From positions 1-13,242 of the forward strand of contig CAYGVA010000111.1 in NCBI GenBank assembly GCA_964353225.1: DNA of 13,242 nucleotides, written 5' to 3'. A program made the position numbers and the translations under genes. Each line of letters opens with the position of its first letter. Within the stretch, counting starts at the first letter, position 1. The notes beneath the pieces are model-generated. The model was given only the letters and a program-made list of their open reading frames with translations, made no database searches and was not told the DNA's origin. Origin of the DNA: PCC-6406 sp964353225 (lineage in GTDB: Bacteria; Cyanobacteriota; Cyanobacteriia; Phormidesmidales; Phormidesmidaceae). Below are positions 1 to 6,759 of this stretch, piece by piece.

Positions 1-1092
1 CCCGCCCCCGTCTGGCCTAGAGGGTTGCGGGGCGGGCTCCTGATTGTTTTGAACGGGTGCAGAAGGTTGGGGGGCTGGTTCTCGGTCCTCTTCAGCGGTT
101 TGCGCTGGCGGCTCTCTCTCTTCTGGCGCTTCTGGTTTAGAGGTGGGTGGTGCACCATTCCGGTTGTTATTCTCAACGGGTTGGGGGCGGGGTGTACCCC
201 CCGCTTCATTGCCCCCTTCGTCGTTGTCATCAGATTCATCCCCTTCGCCAAATCGATCTTCCCTAGGGAGGGGGGGGGATTGAGAGTCTGGCTCACCAAA
301 TTCCCCTTCGCGGGTGATTGGCGTGGATGCCCCTTGTTCCAGCTCGCTCAGGTCTTGTCCGGTGAAGGCGGGGGCTGTAGATGGGATGCCGGTACTGCCC
401 ACATTCTCACAGAGGGTGCGATCGCCCGCTGCCACCCGAGCGTTGTACTGCAAATAAAACTGCGCGATCCCACAGGCCCGCTGCAACAGGCTCTGGAGCT
501 GGAGCTCCCCATTCCACAGGATAATCTGGCGATCGGCGCTGGCGGAGGCCAACTGGTTGGTACCCGGTCGGAAGGCCACATCAAAGACCCAATCGGTATG
601 GCCCGAGAGGGTCAGTCGCAGCCGCCCCTGTACATCCCACACCTTCACCGTTTGATCGCCACTGGCCGATGCCAGAAAATCACCCTGTTCGCTAAAGCTG
701 ACCCCATAGACGACGGCCCCATGGCCCTCTAGGGTTTGGTAAGTTTCGTTTTGCCAATTCCACAGACGAATCATGCGATCGTAGCCCGCCACCGCCAGCT
801 TTTGCCCATCGGGGCTAAAGGTGACGGCTCGGTTCCAGGTGCGCTGGTCTTCGGGCAACTGCAAGATCCGCTCTGGCTCATTGGCAAACTGGCCATCTGG
901 CTGTCGTCGCCAGAGGCGCACCGTGGTGTCTCGCCCCGTGGAGGCTAACCATTGGCCGTCGGGGCTCATGCTGACCCCGTATACCTCATCGGTGTGACCG
1001 GTCAAAGTTTGCAGCAGGGTACCCGTGCCCAGATCCCAGACTTTGAGGGTGAGATCGCGGCTGGCGGTAACCACAGTGCTGCTGTCAGGACT
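1..1092 (-). pseudogene. C-terminal remainder of the triple-TIR WD40 gene, downstream of the nonsense codon; runs off the window
   Basis: Directly after the TAG at 1093-1095 the same frame stays open to base 1 and continues the protein. It completes WD repeat 10 (SPDSSTVVTASRDLTLKVWD) and adds repeats 11 to 14. A conserved family tail follows (RACGIAQFYLQYN...DRTLC), of the kind that closes many cyanobacterial WD40 proteins. From about base 370 downward the product is acidic and rich in Pro, Glu, Asn and Gln (for example EPAPQPS), a disordered linker that may lead to a further domain outside the window. The first in-frame ATG after the stop is at 969, so a separate fragment of four WD repeats could in theory be made, but no convincing ribosome binding site was seen. 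I treat it as part of the same gene. Confidence 0.75.
270..278. repeat. Nine-base G/C homopolymer within the coding frame
   Basis: Nine G on the plus strand (C9 on the coding strand) lie in the low-complexity tail of the WD40 gene, encoding S-P-P-L. The frame stays open on both sides as given. Runs of this length are prone to slippage. Confidence 0.7.
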
Positions 1093-2232
1093 CTAGGTCG
1101 CATCATTGACTCGATCTTCGTGCCCTGCCAGGGTGTAGAGCAGCTTGCCCGTGGTGGTCCAGATTTTCGCTGTGGCATCATCGCTAGTGGAGATTAGAGT
1201 GGCCCCGTCGGGGCTAAATGTGGCCGAATAAACCGGTTTGGTGTGCCCCTTTAACGGCTGTATCTGGCCGCCTTGCTGCCAGAGTCTGACCTCCTCACCG
1301 TCGGTGGAGGCCATGAATGCCCCATCGGGACTAAAGTTAACGCTCCGCACTGCTTGACGATGGCTCGGCAGCGTTCTGGAGAGGTCCTCCCGGAGTTTCC
1401 ACAGGCGCACGGTATTGTCAGCCCCGGCAGATGCCAACAGCTGACTGTCGATGCTAAAGGCCAAGGCCAGGACTTCATTTTCGTGACCTTCGAGGGTGAC
1501 GGTCAGTTGACCATCGAGTTTCCAGAGTTTGAGGGTGCGATCGTGGCTGGCGGTGGCAATCTGTTGGCCATCGGGGCTAAAGGCAACGGCATCTACTACC
1601 GTCCGATGGCCCTCTAACACATCGATGGTCTGCCCATTGGCAGACCAAAGTCGGGCGGTGCGATCTTCACTGCCCGAAACAATTAAATTGCCATCGGGAT
1701 GGAATGCAACGCCATACACCGCCTTGTTATGGCCCGCCAAGACCGCCAAGGGTTGGCCATCTATTGTCCAGAGCCGCACCGTAGCATCACCGCCCCCCGA
1801 GACAATCCGTTGACCATCGGGGCTAAAGCTGAGGGCGAGGACTCGCCCGCCGCCATGGCCTTCTACCGTGCCCCGCAGGCTGCCATCCAAGTTCCAAAAT
1901 TTGATTGAGCCATCGTCACTGCCCGACACTAGGGTCTGGCCATCGGGGCTAAAGGCTACCGCCCGTGCGAGTTGACTATGGCCTGTTAGGGTCTGGAGCA
2001 GGGTGCCATCCGCTACGTTCCATAGGCGGATGGTGAAGTCTTCACTGGCGGAGGCGAGTAGGGTGCCGTCAGGGCTAAACACCACGCTGTGAATCGGGGC
2101 TTCATGGCCTTTGATGATCTGCAGCAGTTGGCCGTCCGCTTGCCAGAGGCGAATGGTGTGGTCCCAGGAGGCAGAGGCCAGGAGGGCACCATCGGGGCTA
2201 AAGCTGAGGGAAGAGACTGCATTGGTATGGCC
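510..2232 (-). repeat. Fourteen WD40 repeats (two predicted seven-bladed propellers)
   Basis: Units of about 41 codons each show GH...V...FSPDG...(L/I)AS...D-x-T-x-(R/K)-(L/I)-W. Nine full repeats and the start of the tenth lie before the amber codon; the rest of the tenth and four more lie after it. Fourteen is exactly two seven-bladed propellers, which supports the view that the natural protein reads through position 1093. Propellers of this kind usually bind partner proteins or serve as sensors. Confidence 0.8.
1093..1095 (-). other. In-frame amber codon inside WD repeat 10
   Basis: On the minus strand the codons read GTC AAT GAT GCG ACC TAG AGT CCT GAC AGC. In the neighbouring repeats the position of TAG holds Phe or a similar residue before S-P-D-G. 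A Trp codon (TGG) or Leu codon (TTG) would become TAG by a single change. Coding continues in frame on both sides. Confidence 0.85.
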
Positions 2233-4542
2233 CGAAAATCGATTCACCTCGCGAATGCCATAGAGCACTGAACCCAGTGCCCGACTGACGGCGATCGCTT
2301 CATTGGACTGCAAGTTGTTGGAATCGGCTAAGAGTCCGGTCCCGGCCCGAATGGCTTCCCTTAGCGCCTCCAGCTCGTGGTGGGAGACAAACAGGGCCTC
2401 TGCCGATTGGCTGGTGGCCTCGATTTCATTTAGCCGAGCCGCCCGCTCGCTCAGGGCTGCCCGACCAAATAGCACAAAGGCTAACCCCCCCAAGCCACTG
2501 GCCACCGCCAAGGCTACGCTGACGGCCACCAGGGATAAGCGTTGGCGTTTGGCATATTTTTTCTGTTCCGCTAGCCGGGCCTCCGCTTCTTGGGCGCGAT
2601 CTTGCTGCAACTTCAACAGATGGGTCTGGCGCTCCCGTTCTGTCTCCTGATCGATGATGAGGGCCGTATGGCTTGCTTCGATAAAGGCGTTTTGCAGGGC
2701 AGTGGCGGCGGGTTGTTTGCGCTCTAATGCTGCATTTTGTAGCCAAGCTTGGGCGATCGCCAGTTCTCCCCCCCGCAGCAGCAAATCGCCACTGCGGCCC
2801 TTCTGCTCCCACTCGATCGCCCGTTGAGACCATTTGGTATGGCTGTGGACATGGTCGCGATCGGTGTCGAGGGTCCGCACCAGTTGGCTAAAGCTGGTAA
2901 TAAAGTCTTTGGTTGGGGGGCTAAAGTCAATCCACTGCACCGAGGCCAACTCTTGGGGCAAATCCTGGGTGTCGATGGGCTGATACAGCAGGGTGACAAA
3001 GCGCTTATTGAGACTGGCGGCATAGGCCACCTCATCGGCACAGTAGGGGGATTGCACCGCTCGCGGCGACAGCACAAACAGAAAGTTGTCGGCGGTAGCA
3101 ATGCCCTGGTAAATCTCTTTTTGAAAATCCGTCCCCGAAGCAATGCTCTCCTGGTCAAACCAAGTGGTCTTGCCCTGGATTTGCAACGCATCGTTAAGGC
3201 GGCGGGCAAACTCCGAGTCACTGCGGGAATAGGAAATAAACACGTCTAGAGACTGGGCCGGGGGCTGGCGCAGGCTCTCGTGAATGAACGTGGTCTGAAA
3301 CGATAGCGGCCCGTGGCCGGGGTGAGCTTTGGCCACCTTGAGCCAAGCCTCGGCTCGACGCAGGTTGTAGCCCCGCAGCAAAATGCTGGGGTTGCGGTGC
3401 TGCCGCTCCCACTTTAGGGCCTTGGTCAGCATCTGCTTATGTTCGGTGTAGTAGTCTGCCTCGGTTTGCAATACCCGCAGCAGCTTGGCCATGTCGTTGT
3501 CGTGCTGTTTGGCGGTGGTGTTGTCGGCAAAGTTGATAAATTGCAGCGATCGCTGACTGGCAGGAATCTGCGTCAGATCAATCGACTTGACCAACAACGG
3601 AATAATCCGCTTATTGAGCTTTTGGGCAAGGGCAATTTCCTGCTGACATAGATGGGAATCGAGGGAATCTGGGGAGAGCAAGTAAATGACGTTATCGGCC
3701 TCTTCAATCCCCGCTTGAATCGCCTGCTGAAAGTCCGACCCGGTTTGAATGTCCGTTTTATTGGACCAAACGGTGATGTTGTTGCGACTGAGCTCCCGCC
3801 GCAATTGCTCCCGAAAAGCGTGGTCTGCTTCGGCATGGGCCAAAAACACCTGACTCATCAGGTTGTTCGCGTTTTTGGTGCTTTCGGTAATGAACTCACA
3901 ATGGAGGTCCGTGGGACGGCAGGGGGGCTGCTCGTCCTTAAAGGGCTGGGTCAGCCAAGCCTCGGCCTGGTGCCGATCTTCCCCAATCAGTAGATAACGG
4001 GCCTGTTTTTGATGGCGTTCCCAATGCAGGGCTTGGCTCAGCAACGTGGTGTGGCGGCGCACATAGTCTTGCTGTCGCTCAAAGATTGCCAACAACCCCT
4101 GAAAGGCGGCTTCAAAATCATCCCGGCCCTCCCGGAAGTAAACCCAGTTGATTTTGGCGATCGCCGGGTTCATATTCGAGAAACTGGAATGTTTGCCAGC
4201 GGCGGTATAGGCTTCCCAGTCGGCGTCGGTACCGTCTGGATGTCGGGCTTGCCAGGTTTCCCGTCCAATCTCCTCTACATGCAACAGCGGAATGATTCGT
4301 TTTTGTCGCGTTAAGGCCCGCTGAATCTCAATACCGCAGTAGGGGGAGTTAACGGCGTGGGGAGAAATAATGAACAGAAAGTTATCGGCCTGGTCGATGC
4401 CGTCATCAATCTGTTTTTGATAGTCCACCCCCAAAGGAATGTCTTCGAAGTCGAACCAAGCTGCAAGACCCTGGTTGAGCAGGCGCTCGTTGAGTTTGAC
4501 CGCAAAGGCTTTTGTCAGCACGACCATAGGAAATAAAAGCAT
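1093..4542 (-). CDS. Triple-TIR, transmembrane, WD40 repeat protein (open frame between two lesions)
   Basis: The 1149-codon open frame encodes three TIR modules (about residues 1-95, 229-318 and 431-521). Each is followed by a helical segment with a WE...LL-G...A-AWL pattern. Then come a charged coiled coil (about 633-668), one membrane helix (about 669-693) and WD40 repeats from residue 771. The three TIRs carry S-x-x-C-x-x-E (S66/C69/E72, S296/C299/E302, S498/C501/E504), where the Glu sits at the position of the catalytic Glu of NAD-cleaving TIRs. Such proteins are expected to anchor in the membrane and couple WD40 sensing to TIR signalling or NAD+ cleavage; that role is inferred. The start at 4542 is probably not natural. 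Its first ten residues replace the expected first TIR strand, which is found in another frame starting at 4558. The frame ends at a TAG inside WD repeat 10, yet homologous coding continues in the same frame to the window edge. The gene is therefore probably broken, or recoded. Confidence 0.8.
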   Translation of the reverse strand: MLLFPMVVLTKAFAVKLNERLLNQGLAAWFDFEDIPLGVDYQKQIDDGIDQADNFLFIISPHAVNSPYCGIEIQRALTRQKRIIPLLHVEEIGRETWQARHPDGTDADWEAYTAAGKHSSFSNMNPAIAKINWVYFREGRDDFEAAFQGLLAIFERQQDYVRRHTTLLSQALHWERHQKQARYLLIGEDRHQAEAWLTQPFKDEQPPCRPTDLHCEFITESTKNANNLMSQVFLAHAEADHAFREQLRRELSRNNITVWSNKTDIQTGSDFQQAIQAGIEEADNVIYLLSPDSLDSHLCQQEIALAQKLNKRIIPLLVKSIDLTQIPASQRSLQFINFADNTTAKQHDNDMAKLLRVLQTEADYYTEHKQMLTKALKWERQHRNPSILLRGYNLRRAEAWLKVAKAHPGHGPLSFQTTFIHESLRQPPAQSLDVFISYSRSDSEFARRLNDALQIQGKTTWFDQESIASGTDFQKEIYQGIATADNFLFVLSPRAVQSPYCADEVAYAASLNKRFVTLLYQPIDTQDLPQELASVQWIDFSPPTKDFITSFSQLVRTLDTDRDHVHSHTKWSQRAIEWEQKGRSGDLLLRGGELAIAQAWLQNAALERKQPAATALQNAFIEASHTALIIDQETERERQTHLLKLQQDRAQEAEARLAEQKKYAKRQRLSLVAVSVALAVASGLGGLAFVLFGRAALSERAARLNEIEATSQSAEALFVSHHELEALREAIRAGTGLLADSNNLQSNEAIAVSRALGSVLYGIREVNRFSGHTNAVSSLSFSPDGALLASASWDHTIRLWQADGQLLQIIKGHEAPIHSVVFSPDGTLLASASEDFTIRLWNVADGTLLQTLTGHSQLARAVAFSPDGQTLVSGSDDGSIKFWNLDGSLRGTVEGHGGGRVLALSFSPDGQRIVSGGGDATVRLWTIDGQPLAVLAGHNKAVYGVAFHPDGNLIVSGSEDRTARLWSANGQTIDVLEGHRTVVDAVAFSPDGQQIATASHDRTLKLWKLDGQLTVTLEGHENEVLALAFSIDSQLLASAGADNTVRLWKLREDLSRTLPSHRQAVRSVNFSPDGAFMASTDGEEVRLWQQGGQIQPLKGHTKPVYSATFSPDGATLISTSDDATAKIWTTTGKLLYTLAGHEDRVNDAT
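2685..4542 (-). repeat. Threefold repeat of a ~205-residue TIR-plus-helical module
   Basis: The first 620 residues are three diverged copies of one module. Each has a TIR domain, then a D/E-x-x-Y/H...H-x-x-x-L...A-x-x-WE helix, then LL-x-G...A-AWL (residues 145-197, 351-401 and 548-601), then an FI-x-x-S ending. The copies are too diverged to be a recent duplication. Copy 2 is the most divergent in the first TIR strand (VFLAHAEAD instead of VFISYSRSD). Confidence 0.75.
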
Positions 4543-4558
4543 CTTGGCGGGCGTTCAT
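4510..4558 (-). pseudogene. Out-of-frame true N-terminus of the triple-TIR gene, with frameshift at the A4 run
   Basis: From an ATG at 4558 the minus strand reads MNARQDAFISYGRADK, a textbook first strand and loop of a TIR domain (D-x-FISY-x-R-x-D). It then meets a run of four A (4510-4513 on the plus strand, as TTTT). Removing one A makes the next codons GCC TTT GCG GTC, which join exactly onto the AFAVKLNERL of the long frame. The natural protein thus starts at 4558 and the present sequence carries a one-base insertion. Reading through it would need a +1 shift. Only a weak AGGTG precedes the ATG. Confidence 0.8.
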
Positions 4559-4716
4559 AGCACCTAGGGGGGAGGCGATCGGTGCCCCGACTATAGCAAC
4601 CGGTTTAGGCCGTGGACGCAGCAAGAGGACCAATGGGAAAGCTGGTCACCGTGGGGCAACGCCATGGCTGATCTAGAGTCACGCCCCCGCTACCGCTAAT
4701 GCTAAGTTTTGTGATT

Positions 4717-4753
4717 GCCAATGGGCGTGCAACCTTAATGTGCGCCCATTGGC
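4717..4753. repeat. 11-bp perfect inverted repeat forming a stable hairpin
   Basis: GCCAATGGGCG (4717-4727) and CGCCCATTGGC (4743-4753) are perfect reverse complements. With two G-U wobbles and two more pairs (4728-4731 with 4739-4742), the RNA stem would reach 15 pairs and a 7-base loop. No T-run follows on either side, so a classical terminator is unlikely. It may be an operator, a cruciform, a palindromic repeat element or part of a leader RNA. Confidence 0.7.
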
Positions 4754-4990
4754 CCCTGTGGTTAGAGACGGCCTGTGGCCCTGCAGGTATGGGTCATGGG
4801 GCTTCTAAATGGGACTGATCAGAGCCCGTACAGCTAAAGACAATCATCGACATCCTGACCGGCATACTGAGGGGGATGGCACAATCAAAACTGTTACTTT
4901 CGCTACTAATCTTGTCTGATCAGCCCTGACTTGAGGCGCGGCCAAGGGGCTGCACCGACAAGCGGGAAAGCAACCCATGTCAATACACAG

Positions 4991-4997
4991 TAAGGAG
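4991..4997 (+). promoter_or_regulatory. Ribosome binding site of the peroxiredoxin gene
   Basis: TAAGGAG lies 11 bases before the ATG at 5009 and fixes that start. Confidence 0.75.
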
Positions 4998-5008
4998 TTC
5001 GATTCACA

Positions 5009-5644
5009 ATGACACTGCAACTGGGTGATACCGTACCTGACTTTACGCAACAGTCTAGTGAAGGGGACATTAGCTTCTACGATTGGGCCGGAGATAGCTG
5101 GGTCGTTTTCTTTTCTCACCCGGCGGACTATACCCCCGTCTGCACCACGGAACTGGGGGCAGTGGCCAAGCTTAAGGGTGATTTTGCCGCTCGCAACGCC
5201 AAGGTTATCGCCCTCAGTGTGGACGGTCCTGAATCTCACCAAGGGTGGATTGGTGATATCAACGAAACCCAAAATACAACCGTCAACTATCCGATTATTG
5301 CCGACCAGGATCAGAGTGTCGCTAACCTATACGGCATGATTCATCCCAATGCCAACGCTAAGGTGACCGTCCGCACCGTCTTTGTGATTGATCCCAATCG
5401 CAAGCTGCGGTTAACGATTACCTATCCCCCCAGCACCGGTCGTAATTTCCACGAAATTCTTAGGGTGCTAGATTCCCTGCAACTCACTGACAACTACAGC
5501 GTCGCCACCCCGGTCGACTGGCAGGATGGAGAGGATGTGGTGGTTTCGCCGGCGATTCCCACGGAGGCGGCTAAGGCTAAGTTTCCTAAGGGGGTCACCG
5601 AAATCAAGCCCTATCTCCGCATGACCCCGCAACCCAATAAGTAA
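5009..5644 (+). CDS. 1-Cys peroxiredoxin (Prx6 type)
   Basis: A thiol peroxidase of 211 residues that reduces hydrogen peroxide and organic peroxides in the cytosol. The active-site stretch HPADYTPVCTTEL places Thr42 and the peroxidatic Cys45; Arg122 in VTVRTVFVID is the likely third active-site residue. Cys45 is the only cysteine in the protein, which makes it a true 1-Cys enzyme needing an outside thiol such as glutathione or thioredoxin. The C-terminal part (NYSVATPVDWQDGEDVVVSP) is the Prx6 dimer arm. Length and domain order are normal for the family and close to the cyanobacterial 1-Cys enzymes. It stands alone: its own ribosome site lies upstream and a terminator 57 bases downstream. 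No PerR-like box was recognised. Confidence 0.95.
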   Translation: MTLQLGDTVPDFTQQSSEGDISFYDWAGDSWVVFFSHPADYTPVCTTELGAVAKLKGDFAARNAKVIALSVDGPESHQGWIGDINETQNTTVNYPIIADQDQSVANLYGMIHPNANAKVTVRTVFVIDPNRKLRLTITYPPSTGRNFHEILRVLDSLQLTDNYSVATPVDWQDGEDVVVSPAIPTEAAKAKFPKGVTEIKPYLRMTPQPNK

Positions 5645-5701
5645 TGGCGCGAGGGGCATCTAGCCCGACAACTTGATGACGCTTGATGGATACGGATAAG
5701 G

Positions 5702-5737
5702 AATGGATAGTGGCGATGGTCACTATCCATTTTTTTC
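5702..5737 (+). terminator. Rho-independent terminator of the peroxiredoxin gene
   Basis: ATGGATAGTG (5703-5712) pairs perfectly with CACTATCCAT (5721-5730) around an 8-base loop and is followed by a T-run to 5736. An extra A-T pair extends the stem. There is no T-run on the opposite strand, so it serves the plus-strand gene rather than the convergent one. Confidence 0.9.
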
Positions 5738-5775
5738 TTTGAAGTCACATTGGAATCGCATCTCAACCCCCAGCG

Positions 5776-6060
5776 TTAGCGACTGCTAGAGGTATTGCGT
5801 AAACGCATGAGTTGGCGGCGCATCTGAGGAGATGCTTCGACTTCGGTCAAGGCTTGGATTTTTACTTTGGTATCTAGGGATTCTAGATATTCATCACTGC
5901 CATAGGCATAGGCATCGACTAGGGTGCGCAGCAGATCTTCGCGATCGCAGTCGCTGAGATTCTCTTCAATCAACCGAAACTTGAGCTTGACCTCACATTC
6001 GTAAACGCCAATGCCCTGATCGTGATTATGAGCCTTTGTCGGCTGGGGGGAACGAGCCAT
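5776..6060 (-). CDS. Small conserved cyanobacterial protein, Npun_R1517/Asr1734-like
   Basis: A 94-residue soluble protein. Residues 17-40 (GVYECEVKLKFRLIEENLSD) look like two beta strands. A middle acidic helix follows (DREDLLRTLVDAYAYGSDEYLESL), and the end reads ASPQMRRQLMRLRN. From memory this layout matches a cyanobacterial family annotated as Npun_R1517-type heterocyst differentiation regulators; the Anabaena member Asr1734 was reported to repress heterocyst formation in extra copies. The family also occurs in strains without heterocysts, so the general role is open. The start at 6060 is supported by AAAGGTAGG a few bases upstream. Just before that lies a (CT)6 tract on the coding strand (6078-6089). 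The gene is convergent to the peroxiredoxin gene. A CRP-type site lies about 260 bases upstream. Confidence 0.7.
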   Translation of the reverse strand: MARSPQPTKAHNHDQGIGVYECEVKLKFRLIEENLSDCDREDLLRTLVDAYAYGSDEYLESLDTKVKIQALTEVEASPQMRRQLMRLRNTSSSR

Positions 6061-6321
6061 GCTAGGTACCTACCTTTGAGAGAGAGAGAAGAAGCCATCC
6101 TCACGAAGTTGAAAGCGCGACATCGCCAATCGATTGCGGCAATTCCCAACTGTTCTGAGTGGTTAAATCTATAAAACCAGAATCTCATTCAGAAACGTTT
6201 AATTTTGCCCTCCTTTTACGATATTTATAAGGTCCCTTTAAATGAGCTTTATATAGAATGAACACCCTTTTTAATTAAGTAGATTGCGTAAAGACAACCC
6301 TTGATCAAGATACTGATAAGC

Positions 6322-6337
6322 TGTGATCTGCGTCACA
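6322..6337. promoter_or_regulatory. CRP-family (SyCRP1/AnCrpA-type) binding site
   Basis: TGTGATCTGCGTCACA is a perfect match to TGTGA-N6-TCACA, the consensus bound by CRP and by cyanobacterial cAMP receptor proteins. On the plus strand a TTTAT -10-like element follows near 6356. It lies about 262 bases before the minus-strand small gene and 422 bases before the ATPase gene, so the target cannot be decided from sequence. Confidence 0.6.
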
Positions 6338-6640
6338 TAAATAGGGCGGCAAAGCTTTATGGGGCAAGGGATTTTCAGGGAGAGATGGGTGAGACTTCTA
6401 GAAGCTGTAAACAATTTGTATGGGTTCCTCTAACCTGATGTTAGGTATTTTAGGTGCAGCAGAACGTGACCCAAAAAACAAATTACGGATCCGTACTGAG
6501 TATTAAATACACCAAGTAGCAAATAAATCGAAGATTGAACGGGTCGATCTTAATGTCTGGTTAGGATCAAAAGTCTAAAAATAATCACATTTGAAACTGT
6601 TCTATGGTTTAACAACCCCATAGCTCTTTATAGGAAAAGA

Positions 6641-6658
6641 TTGTGACATTCTTGTGAC
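6641..6658 (+). repeat. TTGTGAC direct repeat at one helical turn
   Basis: TTGTGAC occurs at 6641-6647 and again at 6652-6658, an 11-base phase. A reversed TTCAC follows at 6664-6668. Direct repeats with this spacing are typical of response-regulator operators. It lies about 100 bases before the ATPase start. Confidence 0.4.
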
Positions 6659-6742
6659 GATGCTTCACTGCAATCGATATTGGGGACTGCTAGGGGTAGA
6701 GTCGTGGGGTGCTGAAACCGGCAACCTCGGCTATATACGGAC

Positions 6743-6753
6743 GGAAGGGAGAG
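6743..6753 (+). promoter_or_regulatory. Ribosome binding site deciding the ATPase start
   Basis: GGAAGGGAGAG lies 6 bases before the ATG at 6760. This favours 6760 over the longer frame start at 6709, which has no such site and would add 17 residues outside the ATPase fold. Confidence 0.75.
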
Positions 6754-6759
6754 ATCCAG

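Larger units (their letters stand above)
4559..5008. other. Intergenic region between the TIR-WD40 gene and the divergent peroxiredoxin gene
   Basis: These 450 bases lie between two divergently transcribed genes and should hold both promoters. I see no gene. Visible structure is the inverted repeat at 4717-4753 and two copies of the palindrome CTGATCAG (4815-4822 and 4916-4923), 101 bases apart. A -10-like TACTAAT lies near 4904-4910, without a convincing -35 element. Confidence 0.6.
6061..6759. other. AT-rich 699-base intergenic region between divergent genes
   Basis: This stretch is clearly more AT-rich than the flanking genes and contains no credible reading frame. It must hold the promoters of the minus-strand small gene and of the plus-strand ATPase operon. 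Recognised elements are the CRP palindrome (6322-6337), the TTGTGAC direct repeat (6641-6658) and the ribosome site of the ATPase gene (6743-6753). No NtcA box (GTA-N8-TAC), tRNA or known small RNA was recognised. Its size leaves room for a small RNA or a long 5' leader. Confidence 0.6.

Noticed and set aside
25..732. 235-codon plus-strand open frame
   Set aside because: It is antisense to the WD40 repeats and Pro-rich tail; the minus frame gives clear WD40 motifs, and this frame gives no family pattern.
2426..3249. Several open frames of 135-166 codons on both strands
   Set aside because: They are shadows of the third TIR module, coiled coil and membrane segment of the large gene, a side effect of GC-rich codon use.
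4510..4513. Programmed frameshift in the TIR gene
   Set aside because: A four-base A run needing a +1 shift is not a known slippery signal, and the gene also carries a nonsense codon, so mutation or error is simpler.
4844..5272. 142-codon minus-strand open frame
   Set aside because: It is antisense to the peroxiredoxin start and leader and shows no recognisable motifs.
6709..6759. Longer N-terminus of the ATPase
   Set aside because: The 17 extra residues lack a ribosome site and precede the strong GGAAGGGAGAG site that serves the ATG at 6760.
6061..6759. tRNA, riboswitch, CRISPR repeats or NtcA box in the AT-rich region
   Set aside because: No cloverleaf, regularly spaced repeats or GTA-N8-TAC motif was found.
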